NCBI GenBank assembly: GCA_033558025.1
Contig: JAUCEF010000010.1
Span: forward strand, 2,195,001-2,259,000
Direction: 5' to 3'
Length of the DNA stretch: 64,000 nucleotides
Origin: Phytophthora sp. 'mugwort'
Lineage: Eukaryota; Oomycota; Peronosporomycetes; Peronosporales; Peronosporaceae
Made by a program: the position numbers and the translations under genes. This document shows positions 42,067 to 54,415 of this stretch, one piece after another (the first letter of the stretch is position 1; each line of letters starts with the position of its first letter). The notes below the pieces were generated by a model, which was not told where the DNA came from, did not search any database, and worked only from the letters and a program-made list of their open reading frames with translations.

Positions 42067-43935
42067 TAATAACATAGCGACCGACCGGCATCATTAGGCC
42101 GATTACGCTGAGCAAGCGTATTAGCCAGGCACAGAACGTGTCGAGCTATTATGCAGAAGGTCAATATTCATGAAAGATTGCGTACTCGATCGTCGTACTT
42201 ACCCAGGCGAATGTGCACACTAGCTGCGCATTCATACATTTTTACCCGCATCCCACAGTAGTTTCAAAACTGCTAGAATCAAAGCTTGCTGCTGCATTTG
42301 TAGAATCAAAAGATTTGTCCAGCAATGGAGCGATGGCGGGACCTTTCCGAGCAAAGCTCCGAAGACGTCTAAGAGAGTTATCGAGACAGTTCCATGTGCT
42401 GTTCTGCGGTGTTTCTTAAGCGCGATTTCGACATCTGTCGTATGTGTGGTGGTCAGCACGGAACGACTGAACGGCGTATTCAATGCACAATCAAGTCGTG
42501 CAGCGAGTTTAGAGATTGCCAAGTTGTCTGGAAAGTTTTTACGTGTTCTGTTCGGAATACGTGTACTATATCGGTGAACGGACACGGCTACAACGAGGCG
42601 TTATTCCCTGTACTCCGGATCATCCCGCGCGCTAGCAATGAAAACATTTCTTTCGCAGCAAGATGATATTAAAATTCCGCCCAGGCTCATGCTGGTCAAT
42701 TTGACAAAAAACAAGCGTCGATACCAGTCTCAAGTCGTGGTTGGCCCAAGCTCTAAACAGATACAAAACGCGCTGAAGCGTATTCGCCGTGAACAAGGAA
42801 CAAATACTCAGGAAAGGCTATCCAGGACTTTGTCTGACTTCGATGCTATCGGCCCGACATGGCACCCGAGACAGCGCGGCTCGAAACTGGATAGAGAAAT
42901 TAGGGTCCGGATATGATGCAGACTCATTACAATTGGCATTTCTTCGCTTGCTCTGATTGACGGATGCCTGAGGTTTTCCAGTAGTGGATCATTTTGGAAT
43001 TTCATGCAGATGCTACCTTCAAACTTAGTGACAATGGGTACCCTGTGATTACCTGCGGGTTCACAGACAAATCCAGAGCGTACAAGTCGGCGCCATTTTT
43101 GTTGTTAGTAGGCGAAGTGCTCACGAATACACCGAATGCTTCCGTAGCTTTGTGGCTATTGTACGTGAAATTCGTGGTGCTACTCTTTCGAGTCAAAGCG
43201 GTAATGAAGGACGCTGAAGATGATCAGTATAACGCTCTTGAGGCCGTCCCAACTTTTTCTGGTGACAAAGCTAATGTGCTTTTTTCATGTATTTACGACG
43301 TCCGGAAACGGGATCAGCATCTTCCGATCGCAGATCGAATGCTAGTCATGCCCTTGATTACAGACAAACATTTCTCTAATTCTGTGGAAGAATACGAGGC
43401 GTCCAATATCATGCGTTGGTCAAATGGAGATAGTAGCCACAACTTGGTCCGCTTACAAATTATTTCGAGTATCAATGGTTAGACGGAAGATGTTGGAAGT
43501 GGCTAGCGTATCACAATCCGGTTGGATACGCGTCCACGAAACATTCATGCGAAAACCTCAACGGAGCTCTGAAGTTGTTCCGCCAACGTCGTCGACATCA
43601 CATGAAACGACTTTTGTTGAATTATGTGGTTTCATGAAGACTATTTTCCCTTTGCATCCGGTGGGGCAAAACTACAAGTCTAACCCTACGTCTGATATTG
43701 TGAAAGCAGCGATGATTGATCCCGGATTTGTAATTGAGCCAACACCCGACCCCGATATTGTCCGTATTTTGGAGTTAAAGATTGTATCGGATATCACAAA
43801 TCAAGACAACGACGAAGAGACATTTCGTTCAATTTTTCGTGAAGACCAATGCTCCAGTGGTGCTGAATCGACCTTTCAAGCGTTTTCCCGAAGTGCCATC
43901 ACTGTGTTTCTGACACTAGAGATACTAGTTTGATT
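42067..43935 (+). pseudogene. MULE (Mutator-like) transposase relic, left copy
   Basis: The plus-strand coding pieces begin with a Cys-rich DNA-binding part (42,394-42,560, ICRMCGGQHGTTERRIQC). A helical segment follows (42,638-42,916, SSKQIQNALKRIRREQG). The MULE DDE domain (42,994-43,480) has FHADATFKLSDNGYPVITCG (first Asp), VMKDAEDDQYNAL (second Asp) and DVRKRDQHLP. The C-terminal part runs to about 43,935 in shifted frames (WLDGRCWKWLAYHNPVGYAS, CENLNGALKLFRQRRRHH). Frames change at about 42,640, 42,930 and 43,440. From 42,067 to 43,431 it matches the right copy almost perfectly in inverted orientation; its 3' part is unique. Confidence 0.85.
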
Positions 43936-45285
43936 TTAAGCGACGAGGTATCCCGAATGATGCACAGGAAATGCTGGTGGAGAACGTGAACGAACATAGT
44001 GACGAACAAGAACAGGAGTCAGTAAAAAGCAGAAGGATCTAAACGACCTAGTTACGAAATGATCATTGCGTCGGTCACACCGCAATGAAATGCCCCATGA
44101 CGGCTGGTTAGTGCAGTCCATGACAAGACGTGCAAGTGTAGATATTTGAAAAGTTTCTTGAATGCGCACATTTGGTTGCGGCACACAACTTAATCTACAC
44201 AGCTCGCGACCCCTTTGAAAACTAAAGAACCGGACGTAAGTAAAGACAAAAACTTAACGATCCATCTTTAAAGAGACAAAACCAAGACCAAGAGTTTCAC
44301 TTCAAAGCAATCAAAAGTACACAGTGACAAAACCAAATCGACAGCTAGTACGACCCAACGCGACTTCGATCGGAAGGAGTCCGGATCGGTACGTACAGGA
44401 AGACCACATCATGCTTCATCAGCGCTGACAGTGCAGTTCAGACTTGCAAATAGGATACATGTGAAGTCGCCGAGGGCGTCATTGAGGATGAATCCCAAAA
44501 CCAGGCCCGTGGGTAGCATGACCGGCCAGGCGTCGGCGCGTCCACGCCGCCGCTCAGGTAGAAGGGCGCTTACTTGCACGGGGACGGCACGGGTGTGAGG
44601 GATATCTGTTGCCGCAACGCTCAGTACGTCTGTAGATTTGATCACCGCAAAGTATCCGAGTCATCATGCACTGTAAATCGTCACGGAAAACGTGATTGTG
44701 CTAACCACTTGGACCGCACGCGACACACGGCCAGGAGAACCCACGTTGTCCCCCTTGTCCCTGGTGGTCTCAACCCACCTCCCGTGTCCTCCCTTTACAT
44801 ACCCTGCCTCGGTAGCCTAGTTTTTCCCGTCCAACAGCTTACCCCTTAACTTAATCATTTTGCTGCGGTAGTCACTTGATTCGTCCTGATCCCGTCCGAA
44901 TGCTGACCGAGAGGCAAGGCGAACGACCGCCACCTCGCGCTCTCCTAGCTACAGACCCCGTCGCCTACCTACCCTGCCTAACACCGCCCTTGGGCGACCC
45001 CTCGCGGCTTGGATCTTGCTCCTGCTCGTCTTCCTAGCCGTCCGCTTGCCTATCCAATGTCGTCCCCCTTGATCCACTGCTCGCTCGTATGTCCCGCCTG
45101 CGCGTCGTCCCGCCTGAGATTCTTTTCCATGGCCTTTCGACGTCGGCCGCCTGTTCGCACCGATAGCACACCAGCTGCCATCACCTCGAACTTCAATGGC
45201 GCACCTCTGTCACTCGTGCGAGGCGGACCCGTGATTATCTGCGTGACAGAGCCCACACCTACTGATGTATTCATGCGATAAATCA
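43936..45285. other. Unassigned sequence between MULE copies, part 1
   Basis: No gene recognised. The stretch 44,700-45,010 is CT/AC-rich, as in untranslated leaders of retroelements. Frames such as 45,009-45,281 show no domain. Confidence 0.35.
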
Positions 45286-46185
45286 GTTCATCTACTATAG
45301 AAGATGAGTGGGACTCGAATTCTATAGGGGATCCCTTCGGTCTTTCCAAATAACTTGTGCAAGTTGTCCAAGATAGCGCTGTCCAGAATGGTGTCAATAC
45401 CTTGCTCAGAGTACATGTCATGGACATCACGCACGGTGATAGCGTAGCTTTCACGGGCATTCTTCAGTCGTGCCGCCGCGAACTCAGGTGACATCGGATT
45501 CAGAGTCCAAGTCCGGTTCTAATCATGTAATCCCTAGAGCAGGTGCGAGGACATCTGAAACTCGTGAGCACACAGCTTTGAAAGCTCGTCAGACGTTGCA
45601 GCGCCGCCTTTTGCTCGAGCTCGATGGATTTCGTGTTTCACACTATGAATCGCTGCTTCGATTACCCCGCTCAGACTGCCACGATTACACTCGGTTTGCA
45701 GTTATATAAGAAACGTTTTCGACGCAAGTTGATGGTGGTTGGCACGTGCATCCATCATTGCCTAACCTTGGCTTTAAATGCCGAGTCTTTTGATTTTCTT
45801 GCAGGGAGGCAACTGGAAGAGTCGTTTTCCTTGTTTCGACTGGTTGGCGCTGGGCCGTATATCTTGAGTGCTTGGCTTTTCCCTTGCGACTCGATTTCTG
45901 GCTCTCATCCAACACCCCATCTGTATCCAAAGGAACAGTTTTGTCTGGTGTCTGCTTCAGCAATAGTTGTCGCTCCTTCAAATGCGTTCCATACCACAGA
46001 TATCGGAGTCGTCTGCCGCCATGACCGCGCCATCACTTCGTGTCCATCTTCTCTCGATCGGTATCACGCAATGTTTGTCGTTCACGAGCATATTTTCATT
46101 CATGATCGTTTCCACTGCATTCTGCAAAGAGCCACGCCGTATTGTGCAAACGCATTTATATGTAGCAGGCTGAAGTTGTAGGGAA
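45286..46185 (-). pseudogene. Unidentified decayed coding sequence
   Basis: Minus-strand frames look protein-like over about 900 bp. 46,010-46,180 has TIRRGSLQNAVETIMNENML and CVIPIERRWTRSDGAVMAAD; 45,560-45,640 has a helical SGVIEAAIHSVKHEIHRARA; 45,288-45,494 has RLKNARESYAITVRDVHDMY, then DTILDSAILDNLHKLFGK. Several frameshifts separate them. The family is not recognised. It lies inside the MULE-MULE interval and may be cargo or an unrelated transposon. Confidence 0.35.
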
Positions 46186-47838
46186 ATAGATGGAGTCCAA
46201 ATCGAATACTTCTCCAGTCAAGAAAATAATTAACAGTTAGGTTTTACAATGAAACACCTCGCAAGCTTTGTCATTAGAAACCAATTTGATTGGTCAAAAG
46301 CTCGATGGGTGAGATTTTGATTGGTGAAAACTATCATCTAAGCGAGTTGTATTGACAATGTAGCGTCAATACAACTCGCTTAGATGGTAGTTTATGAAGC
46401 ATCTAGCGAGTGTTGCGATTTTTGGCGTTTGCAGTTCGAATCAAATGATATTCCTTTTCTCGAGAGTATTTTCAATTTAGTTCTGATAATTATTGACTCC
46501 ACTGCGGAAAAAAACTAGTTCCTCTCTAAAATGATACTGCAAACGTCCAAACAATCAAACTAAAGGCGGAAAACGTTGAATTAAAAAAAAAATATCGTTT
46601 GCTTTTACAAGCAATGGGGTTGACAATAAGGGGCGTGGCAACAGGGGCAGACACGTAAGGCAAAAGATGTCGCCGATTTAGAGAAATGTTAATTCTTTTC
46701 CGGACCGGAGAAGTATGATAAGTGGCACGGCAGCAAGACCTCGAGACAAGATCACTAAAGCCAAACCTAAAATAGGGAAGGCAAATTGTCAGGTTACGAG
46801 AAGCATGAAAGTTGGGCATGTTCGCTTTTAGTATCAGCATCTTCTTCTTCATTGGTGAGTGCTGACAGGAATAGATATAGCGATAAGAATAAATGTACTC
46901 GAAATATAACCTCGCTTTGGCCGTCAGGAATAATTATCCCAAATACATTGTGCACACTACATGCCATCGCCTTCTGATGTCAAGGCGTATATAGCTCCAC
47001 ATCGACAAAAAAACACCACATGCATCCAACTGAGTTCGTATTGGCCGACAGGAACGCCAGAAGTATCCGCATCGTGCACAAACTTATCACCGTGCATAAT
47101 TCGATAGTCATGCAGTGACTCACTCGCAGGGAATTGTAACCAGCACACAGGTACACTCCATTCTGAAAAGGCAGCACACGCAACGCCGCACAAGTCACAG
47201 CGGCTGGCCGCTCACGCCTCCATACATGTTCGTGTCCAGAACCTTCATGCTAATCTTCTTGCGCATCTGCTATTAGCGAACTTCACATAGCAACGTAGTC
47301 CCCATACGTAACCCTCCGGCGAAATTGGTTTTCCTCGAGAAGCGCATCGATCGATAAACTCATGCGCGAGAGACAATGTGTGTCACCCGACGTTGTCTAG
47401 CATATCAGTTGCAATACGAACTGCGTAGAATGCGCGTAGACCTTTAGCTGATGCACCAATGTGGTGAGCGTGCCCGTTCGAGACAGCATTCGCAGTAGCT
47501 ATAGATGGGAAAGCTTTCGCGGGTACTCGAAATTCCAACTGTGAGGTCTTCTGCAAAATCGACACATCCCCAACGGCCCTGCGAATCCAAAGCCGTAATG
47601 TTAATCCGCTGAGGTTTTTTGTTTTGCTTCGTTTGCTCCACTGCCAATGCAATCCCTTCGTCCCTTTGCGGCACGCATCGGTCGATCCAGGGACATCGCA
47701 AGGGCGATACAGCATCGTAGCTCTGAATCTGTTTGTTGGTTTTGATTTCATTTCAGTTATGAGTGCATTGGTTTTGGAGGACGTCGTAGCTGGAAAGACC
47801 AAATATCTCGACTATACCAAACCTGAGACGGACTTCTG
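46186..47838. other. Unassigned sequence between MULE copies, part 2
   Basis: Contains the 60-bp hairpin at 46,331-46,390. Minus-strand frames at 46,957-47,198 (QFPASESLHDYRIMHGDKFV) and 47,444-47,701 (NITALDSQGRWGCVDFAEDL) look protein-like but are not assignable. A plus-strand Lys/Glu-rich helical stretch lies at 46,530-46,620. Confidence 0.35.
46331..46390. repeat. Near-perfect hairpin, 26-nt arms, 8-nt loop
   Basis: Arm 46,331-46,356 begins ctatcatctaagcgagttgt; arm 46,365-46,390 is its reverse complement with one mismatch at the fourth position. The loop is aatgtagc. Probably a MITE-like foldback or palindrome of two inverted termini. Confidence 0.85.
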
Positions 47839-49200
47839 TCTCCATTTGACCAACGCATGATATTGGACGCCTCGTATTCTTCCACAGAATTAGAGAAATG
47901 TTTGTCTGTAATCAAGGGCATGACTAGCATTCGATCTGCGATCGGAAGATGCTGATCCCGTTTCCGGACGTCGTAAATACATGAAAAAAGCACATTAGCT
48001 TTGTCACCAGAAAAAGTTGGGACGGCCTCAAGAGCGTTATACTGATCATCTTCAGCGTCCTTCATTACCGCTTTGACTCGAAAGAGTAGCACCACGAATT
48101 TCGCGTACAATAGCCACAAAGCTACGGAAGCATTCGGTGTATTCGTGAGCACTTCGCCTACTAACAACAAAAATGGCGCCGACTTGTACGCTCTGGATTT
48201 GTCTGTGAACCCGCAGGTAATCACAGGGTACCCATTGTCACTAAGTTTGAAGGTAGCATCTGCATGAAATTCCAAAATGATCCACTACTGGAAAACCTCA
48301 GGCATCCGTCAATCAGAGCAAGCGAAGAAATGCCAATTGTAATGAGTCTGCATCATATCCGGACCCTAATTTCTCTATCCAGTTTCGAGCCGCGCTGTCT
48401 CGGGTGCCATGTCGGGCCGATAGCATCGAAGTCAGACAAAGTCCTGGATAGCCTTTCCTGAGTATTTGTTCCTTGTTCACGGCGAATACGCTTCAGCGCG
48501 TTTTGTATCTGTTTAGAGCTTGGGCCAACCACGACTTGAGACTGGTATCGACGCTTGTTTTTTGTCAAATTGACCAGCATGAGCCTGGGCGGAATTTTAA
48601 TATCATCTTGCTGCGAAAGAAATGTTTTCATTGCTAGCGCGCGGGATGATCCGGAGTACAGGGAATAACGCCTCGTTGTAGCCGTGTCCGTTCACCGATA
48701 TAGTACACGTATTCCGAACAGAACACGTAAAAACTTTCCAGACAACTTGGCAATCTCTAAACTCGCTGCACGACTTGATTGTGCATTGAATACGCCGTTC
48801 AGTCGTTCCGTGCTGACCACCACACATACGACAGATGTCGAAATCGCGCTTAAGAAACACCGCAGAACAGCACATGGAACTGTCTCGATAACTCTCTTAG
48901 ACGTCTTCGGAGCTTTGCTCGGAAAGGTCCCGCCATCGCTCCATTGCTGGACAAATCTTTTGATTCTACAAATGCAGCAGCAAGCTTTGATTCTAGCAGT
49001 TTTGAAACTACTGTGGGATGCGGGTAAAAATGTATGAATGCGCAGCTAGTGTGCACATTCGCCTGGGTAAGTACGACGATCGAGTACGCAATCTTTCATG
49101 AATATTGACCTTCTGCATAATAGCTCGACACGTTCTGTGCCTGGCTAATACGCTTGCTCAGCGTAATCGGCCTCAAGATGCCGGTCGGTCGCTATATTAT
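47839..49200 (-). pseudogene. MULE transposase relic, right copy (C-terminally truncated)
   Basis: Inverted partner of 42,067-43,431, with the same three pieces: Cys-rich N-terminus at 48,603-48,875, helical part at 48,353-48,631 and DDE part at 47,850-48,275. Conceptual translations match the left copy except for one visible substitution (LLYVKF versus LLYAKF). The match stops at 47,839, in the codon after MRWSNGD. Beyond this the sequence is unrelated, so the third catalytic region is missing. Unlike the left copy it is not interrupted near its 5' end. Confidence 0.85.
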
Positions 49201-49345
49201 GACCCTCTTGGTATGGTAGATCCCAGTTTATCACGTTTGTATGGTGAGACCCCACTGGTATGCAAAGATCCCCATGTTTGTATGTTTTGACCTAGAAATC
49301 TGTATATTCTGACACCCTCCTCCTGGCTCGACTGTATTGGTACGG
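49201..49345 (-). repeat. Outer terminal part of right MULE copy
   Basis: Reverse complement contains gaggagggtgtcagaatata and ataccaagagggtcataata, matching 40,195-40,339 at roughly 87%. It marks the outer end of the right MULE. Confidence 0.75.
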
Positions 49346-52139
49346 GGCGAAGAACAAAAAACGGCGTTAAAGGATTTAGAGCTCGAATAACACGTTGCCA
49401 TCATTCTAGTTGACTGACAGATGTGCATTTTCTATGGCTGTATGAAGCAGTCGCTTGTATAATCCGTCTCATTTTATGTATAGTCGGGACCTTTCGTCCA
49501 ACCTGGCAGAGGATACGTACACAGCTAAATCAGGTTGCCTGTGCCCGATGTACATTTACACAGTCTGACAGTTACTGTCTCTTCTGGTAGATAGCCGTAT
49601 CACATGTCGGTCAGGTTTCAAAGTCAATGTAGCTTTGCGTTCCGCGTCCTAAAAACTGGTTCAAATGGTCCATCAAAACAGAGTGATGGTATGCTTTAGA
49701 GTCAAACCAGGTTTCTTAAAGCCTCGGATTTTACAGAGGCTTTAGGGGATCAGGGGTGACGAAGACCGATCCCTACCTAAGACGGAAAGTTTATCCACTA
49801 AGCTACTGAACCAGAAATTCAACGAGTTGCTTGAATTAGGAAGGCAAACTGCAGGCGCGGGGTGCACGGGGGGTGGGCGCACATGAAGAGATGCATAATG
49901 AACAGAAGCATTTTCTACAAAACAAACGTTCGAATGGAGTATGTCTAGTCGGGTTTGCGCGTACGAGTGGCGATGCACACTCATCTCGTCAGTGCATACG
50001 TGGTTCTGCTCAATGCATAATTCCGAATCTCTATACGCCATTACGCCTGGTGCAAGGTTAAAACGAACAAGCTTCAGATGCGACACGGCCGGCTAAAGAG
50101 AAGGAGGAGCCCCCCACACCCGGCGCCGTCTCTAGATGAGCCCGACGCAGGCTCCTCGCCGTTCCTGAATCTGGTAGCGATGCCCTATTGTGGAGGCTGT
50201 CCGTAGTGGAGGCACCATTTTCTAATGGTATATGTCGACGAATTTGTGGGCGATATGGTGGGCACGTGCCGCGCCTTAAATATTTGGACAGATGATGACC
50301 AAATCTCGCTAATTCCTTGGCGTTGCTCACATGTCGTTGGTTAATCGTCAGCGTTTAATTCTTGGACATATTTCATGGCTCCGTCTGTATCTCGAAACCC
50401 TCTTGTTAAAATGTCGTTGATGTTGGTGTGTGCGAGGCCTCGTCCACTGTTACTGCGCAGACATAATTTGCACACGGTAACTCTCATATCTTGCATTTCC
50501 CCAGTTTTGATTTGGGACGCAATTGGTTCCGAAGGTGTATGGGATCAACTCGAGATAGCCGCATGCGGATGGAATCAGACAAATCGAGTTCTAGTGGCTA
50601 ATGGGAACACAGCAACACAGGTAATGATACACCTCAGAGGCTTCACGTTTTTGGTGTCATACACTACGATATGGACCATTGGCGTAGGGTAGATGATTTT
50701 TTGCGAAGCTGCGTAACCCTTTACGACTCCGAACCGACCAGCGGTAGTCAAGGCCCTACGGACGTACCTGACCGCAAATTTGCTCGTGCAGCTGCTAAAG
50801 CCTCCGTTCCCAAAGCGCCTCAGGATTAAATAAGTGGATTGCCACCCGCAGATTGATACTTACAATTACGAGGTTTTCGTGATTATTTCTTAGAGTTGGT
50901 GATTCGACGCGTCCAGCCGACTGGGATAGCCGGAGACACATAGATGGAGATGCATATCTTCAGGTGCAGATTCCTTAGCCGCGTTATGAACTCAATGTAA
51001 GCGTCTTAATCTTATTTTTAGTCTGTACGTTTTCGCCTACTAACAATGGTCTAATCACCACAGGATATCCACAGCATTTGCGAGCAACCCCTCAATTTTC
51101 CTGTATTGTTTTTATCGGTCAGCACGGATGAATGACACTTCCCGATACAAGAGTACTGCTATCCATACATTTCCGGTAATATATGATGTGTCTACATGGT
51201 AACAACCTCGCGACACGGAACATACAGCAATACGTCCACACTCCTTGGGGCTCCACATGTATTCGTCTGCAATATCGTCATCCTTTCTAGCCTCGAGTGC
51301 TGCATCATCACGTAAAACGCTCCGGGGCTACAATAGATTTAGTGTCAGAAGGAGACAGACTCAGAGAGTCTCTTGAGTAAGATGGATAATATTAGGTGCT
51401 ATATAAAGACCAAGATGAACAAGTAAGATGACTATTTATGGACTCCCAAGAGTCAAAGGTACCTTAAATAAGGCAAATGAACTCATTACTTTAAAATGTG
51501 AACTGGATGTATTTTTATGCTCGACAGAACTGCGTGTGATGTAAAGCATAGGCCTCACCATCTAGCATATCAGATCCTATTATAATGCATATATATTGGC
51601 TGTAAAGCCACATACTGAGATCTCGTTAGCGTCTCGTACTGAGTACTGTTATATGGGAAGTAGGGGCTTGTGTCAACATAATAAATAATCTTGAAAGTGA
51701 CCCCGTTACATAAGAACCCATTGGGTACTGGCGGTACTCAATAGTGAATAGCAGTGAATAGTACGCTTGTAAGCGTCGTCAACACGTTGTGCCAGCATGT
51801 CGCGCTGGTACTCGTTCGATCAAATTGTAGTATGTTGTGACAAGTAACTGGCATGAAGTAGAAAAATAGGACCACTGGCGATTCACCCCGATGCAGCACT
51901 ACCGGTGTTGGTCCGGATTAGCCTTCTTGTATCCGCACTGGCAAATAGGGTGTTCGTAGACGTTAGGCTCCTGAACGGCCCCCACCCGGTTGTAGAGAAC
52001 TCTCGGAGTTGCTCGTCTTTGAAATTCCCAGCTAATACCTCATCCGCTCCGCCAAACTGTTCCAGAAAATCTTTCGCCAACTTTAACCCCATCGCATTTT
52101 GCTCGGTGTCGACATCTCACGATTTCTGTTGCCGTTATA
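49346..52139. other. Long stretch without recognised genes
   Basis: Open frames are short and patternless. Some protein-like scraps exist on the minus strand at 50,058-50,690 (NINDILTRGFRDTDGAMKYV) and at 51,883-52,092 (KDFLEQFGGADEVLAGNFKD), but no family is recognised. 51,390-51,800 is AT-rich and could be an LTR fragment. Confidence 0.4.
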
Positions 52140-54415
52140 ATGACTTGTAAGGATTTCTTGAAACGTTCGGTACTGCCTGAGGCGTTCCCGGATGTGCGCA
52201 GTTTTCTGCGGTGCTTTCACGTCGGAAGGATCCACAGGAGGAGGTCGCAAAAGAATTTACAATTCGGATGCCTGGACGAAGAAAGCGATGAAGAGGTTGA
52301 TTCAGTTGTTGGTGAGAACTCCTACGGGGGGAGGCGTGGGGAGCCATTATCGAGACCTTGACAGGGGTGTTACCCAGGTACCGTTCGACTGTGGCTCGAT
52401 TACTTTGATCGCAATTGGACGCAATGCAAGGAGCGATGGAGTTCTATATATCGTCCGAACGTACCGCACATGGGGAACCAGCCAACAACAGGTGTGTAAT
52501 GTGGAGTTTACACTTCTTGTGGCCCAGATTCTAATACATCGTGTCGGTTATTATAGACTCGAGTGTAGCGGGCAGAAATTGAAAATGCTGATTAACAAGC
52601 CGACGGCTCTCGACGACTATGTGATTTCAATTTTGTTCTGGCAGCCTGAACGAGAAAGATTTCGCGGAGTATCTAGAAGATTGGTGTGTGCGTGAATGCA
52701 GAGTACGACAGCGAGGCGGATCTATTAATGAACACAGGTCGCACCGTGCGGTCAACCTTATGAAACAGCAGTACAGCGGTGCTGTTGTAACCCCTAAATC
52801 AAGAAGAAAACTCGGCGCGACGTGCCCTAAGACCTGCAAGCTGTACCGCCAATCAAGCTGAATGAACTGTGCCGCTTCGTTGGGCTCCTGATCGCCCGAA
52901 CAATATGCCCTAACCTGGAAAAGCTTGCGAACTGCTGGAAGACTACCGAGGAAGGTGCTATACCCGGTGGTGCCTTCAACTCGAGATAGATTCATGGATA
53001 TCTGCCGAAATCTACACTTCAATGACAATGACGACCCGCGCGCACTGACGGACAGAGCATGAAAGATCCGAAAGGTGGTAGAAGTGCTGCATCGGACATT
53101 CCGTGAGGGGTACGTGGCACCTGCGTAGCTGTCCTTCGATAAGGCTATGCTTCCAAAACGCAGCTGTTTCAACAAGATGCGAGCGCACATAACGGCGAAA
53201 CTCCACAAGTGGGGCACGAAGCTTCTCGTGCTATGTAGTACGCGAACTGCATCAGGTAATTATTTTTGGCTCTCTACTTGCTTACCGTGAATAATTCTTG
53301 ATAGCCATCCTAAAATATATTTTTATTACGATGCATATATATAGGTTTGAGGTGTAATGTGGGATGAAGCAGCACGCAACCGTCCAATCCAAACCAGACA
53401 AGAAAGAGGGACCTGCCGCTGTTGTGCGGAACCTGAGGTCTATATTTGGAGACATTCCATCTACTGCGAAGCGGCTTGTTGTCATCGACCGCTTCTATAC
53501 GTCTGTTTCGCTTGTCATTCAACTATAACTAATGGGGTTTTACTGCGTTGGTACTACAATGACGAAGTGCGTCGGATACTGAAAGGAAGTTGTTTGCAAG
53601 AAGAAGTCGAGACTAAAATATGTGGCTCGTGGAGCATGTACGATTGTTGAGTCGGTATAAGTAACGAGATTGCGTGCAATTGGCTGGATGGATTCGAAGC
53701 CTGTGCACTTTTTGGCTTCTGGTGGAAGCATCAAGTTGAATAGAGTCGTATGCCGAGACAAGACTGGCGAACAGCATGAGGTGGTCACTCGCCACGTTGT
53801 CAAGGACTAAAATCAGTTTAGGGTGAGAGTTGATGTTTACGATCAACTCCGCCTGCAACGATACTCGCTTCTTCGGGCTGTGATCTTCCGCAAGTACAAT
53901 AAGAGCCTGGTGCTAGGGTTGATTGCTATTGCTACCGCGAACAGCTACATCGTTCATATCACAAGAGCAAGTCAACGCGACATTTGACGCACGTGAAATT
54001 CATGAAGCGGCTGCACTTGCAGCTGACCCAGATCCAGGAGAGTGCCATGTATGATGGAAACACATTTGGCGAGGCTGAAGCAGCACCACAAGTTTTCGGC
54101 GACAACGGTGCAAGTGTCGTTGCACCTCTCCCGACTTGTAGACGAGTGGCGGGACCAGGAAACGCTTCGCTAGCGCCGCCATCGTGCCTGTAAGGTTTGC
54201 TCCTTGATGAAGGATGCGAAGTCGCGCACTACAGCCTACTACTGTGTTTCCTGTGGGAAGACCCAAATCTACTTGTGTATGCGGCCTCGCCGCATCATCC
54301 GCGGTGCGATGATGACTTTCGTCGATGTCTGGCACAAGGAATGGAGAGATGGCAAACTGCGACCTTCAAACCATGAGCGCCGCATTCGTATGCGGTCTGC
54401 GACGCCCTTATAATG
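52140..54415 (+). pseudogene. piggyBac-type transposase relic 2 with retained intron
   Basis: The recognisable plus-strand part starts at about 52,850 (KLNELCRFVGLLIARTICPN). Catalytic Asp 1 is in SFDKAMLPKRSCFNKMRAH (about 53,130), Asp 2 in RLVVIDRFYTSVSL (about 53,490) and Asp 3 in VRVDVYDQLRLQRYSL (about 53,830). The C-terminal Cys cluster is at 54,180-54,290 (CKVC, CVSCGK). An acidic frame at 52,140-52,361 may be the N-terminus; 52,360-52,700 is unassigned. A GT-AG intron at 53,256-53,344 sits at the codon homologous to the intron of relic 1. Stops (for example just after FEV near 53,357) and frameshifts inactivate it. Sequence differs strongly from relic 1, so it is a different subfamily. 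Confidence 0.85.
53256..53344 (+). other. Intron in piggyBac relic 2
   Basis: Begins gtaatt and ends atatag; phase 2 in an Arg codon, joining NCI and FEV. Same codon and phase as the relic 1 intron, but unrelated in sequence and longer (89 versus 73 nt). Confidence 0.8.

Noticed and set aside
46522..46852. 108-codon minus-strand frame next to the hairpin
   Set aside because: Phe/Arg-rich composition derived from an AT-rich plus strand; no domain or conserved pattern.
52078..52095. ttaaccccatcgc as the left terminus of piggyBac relic 2
   Set aside because: Only the first four bases and two later ones fit the right terminus; chance match cannot be excluded.
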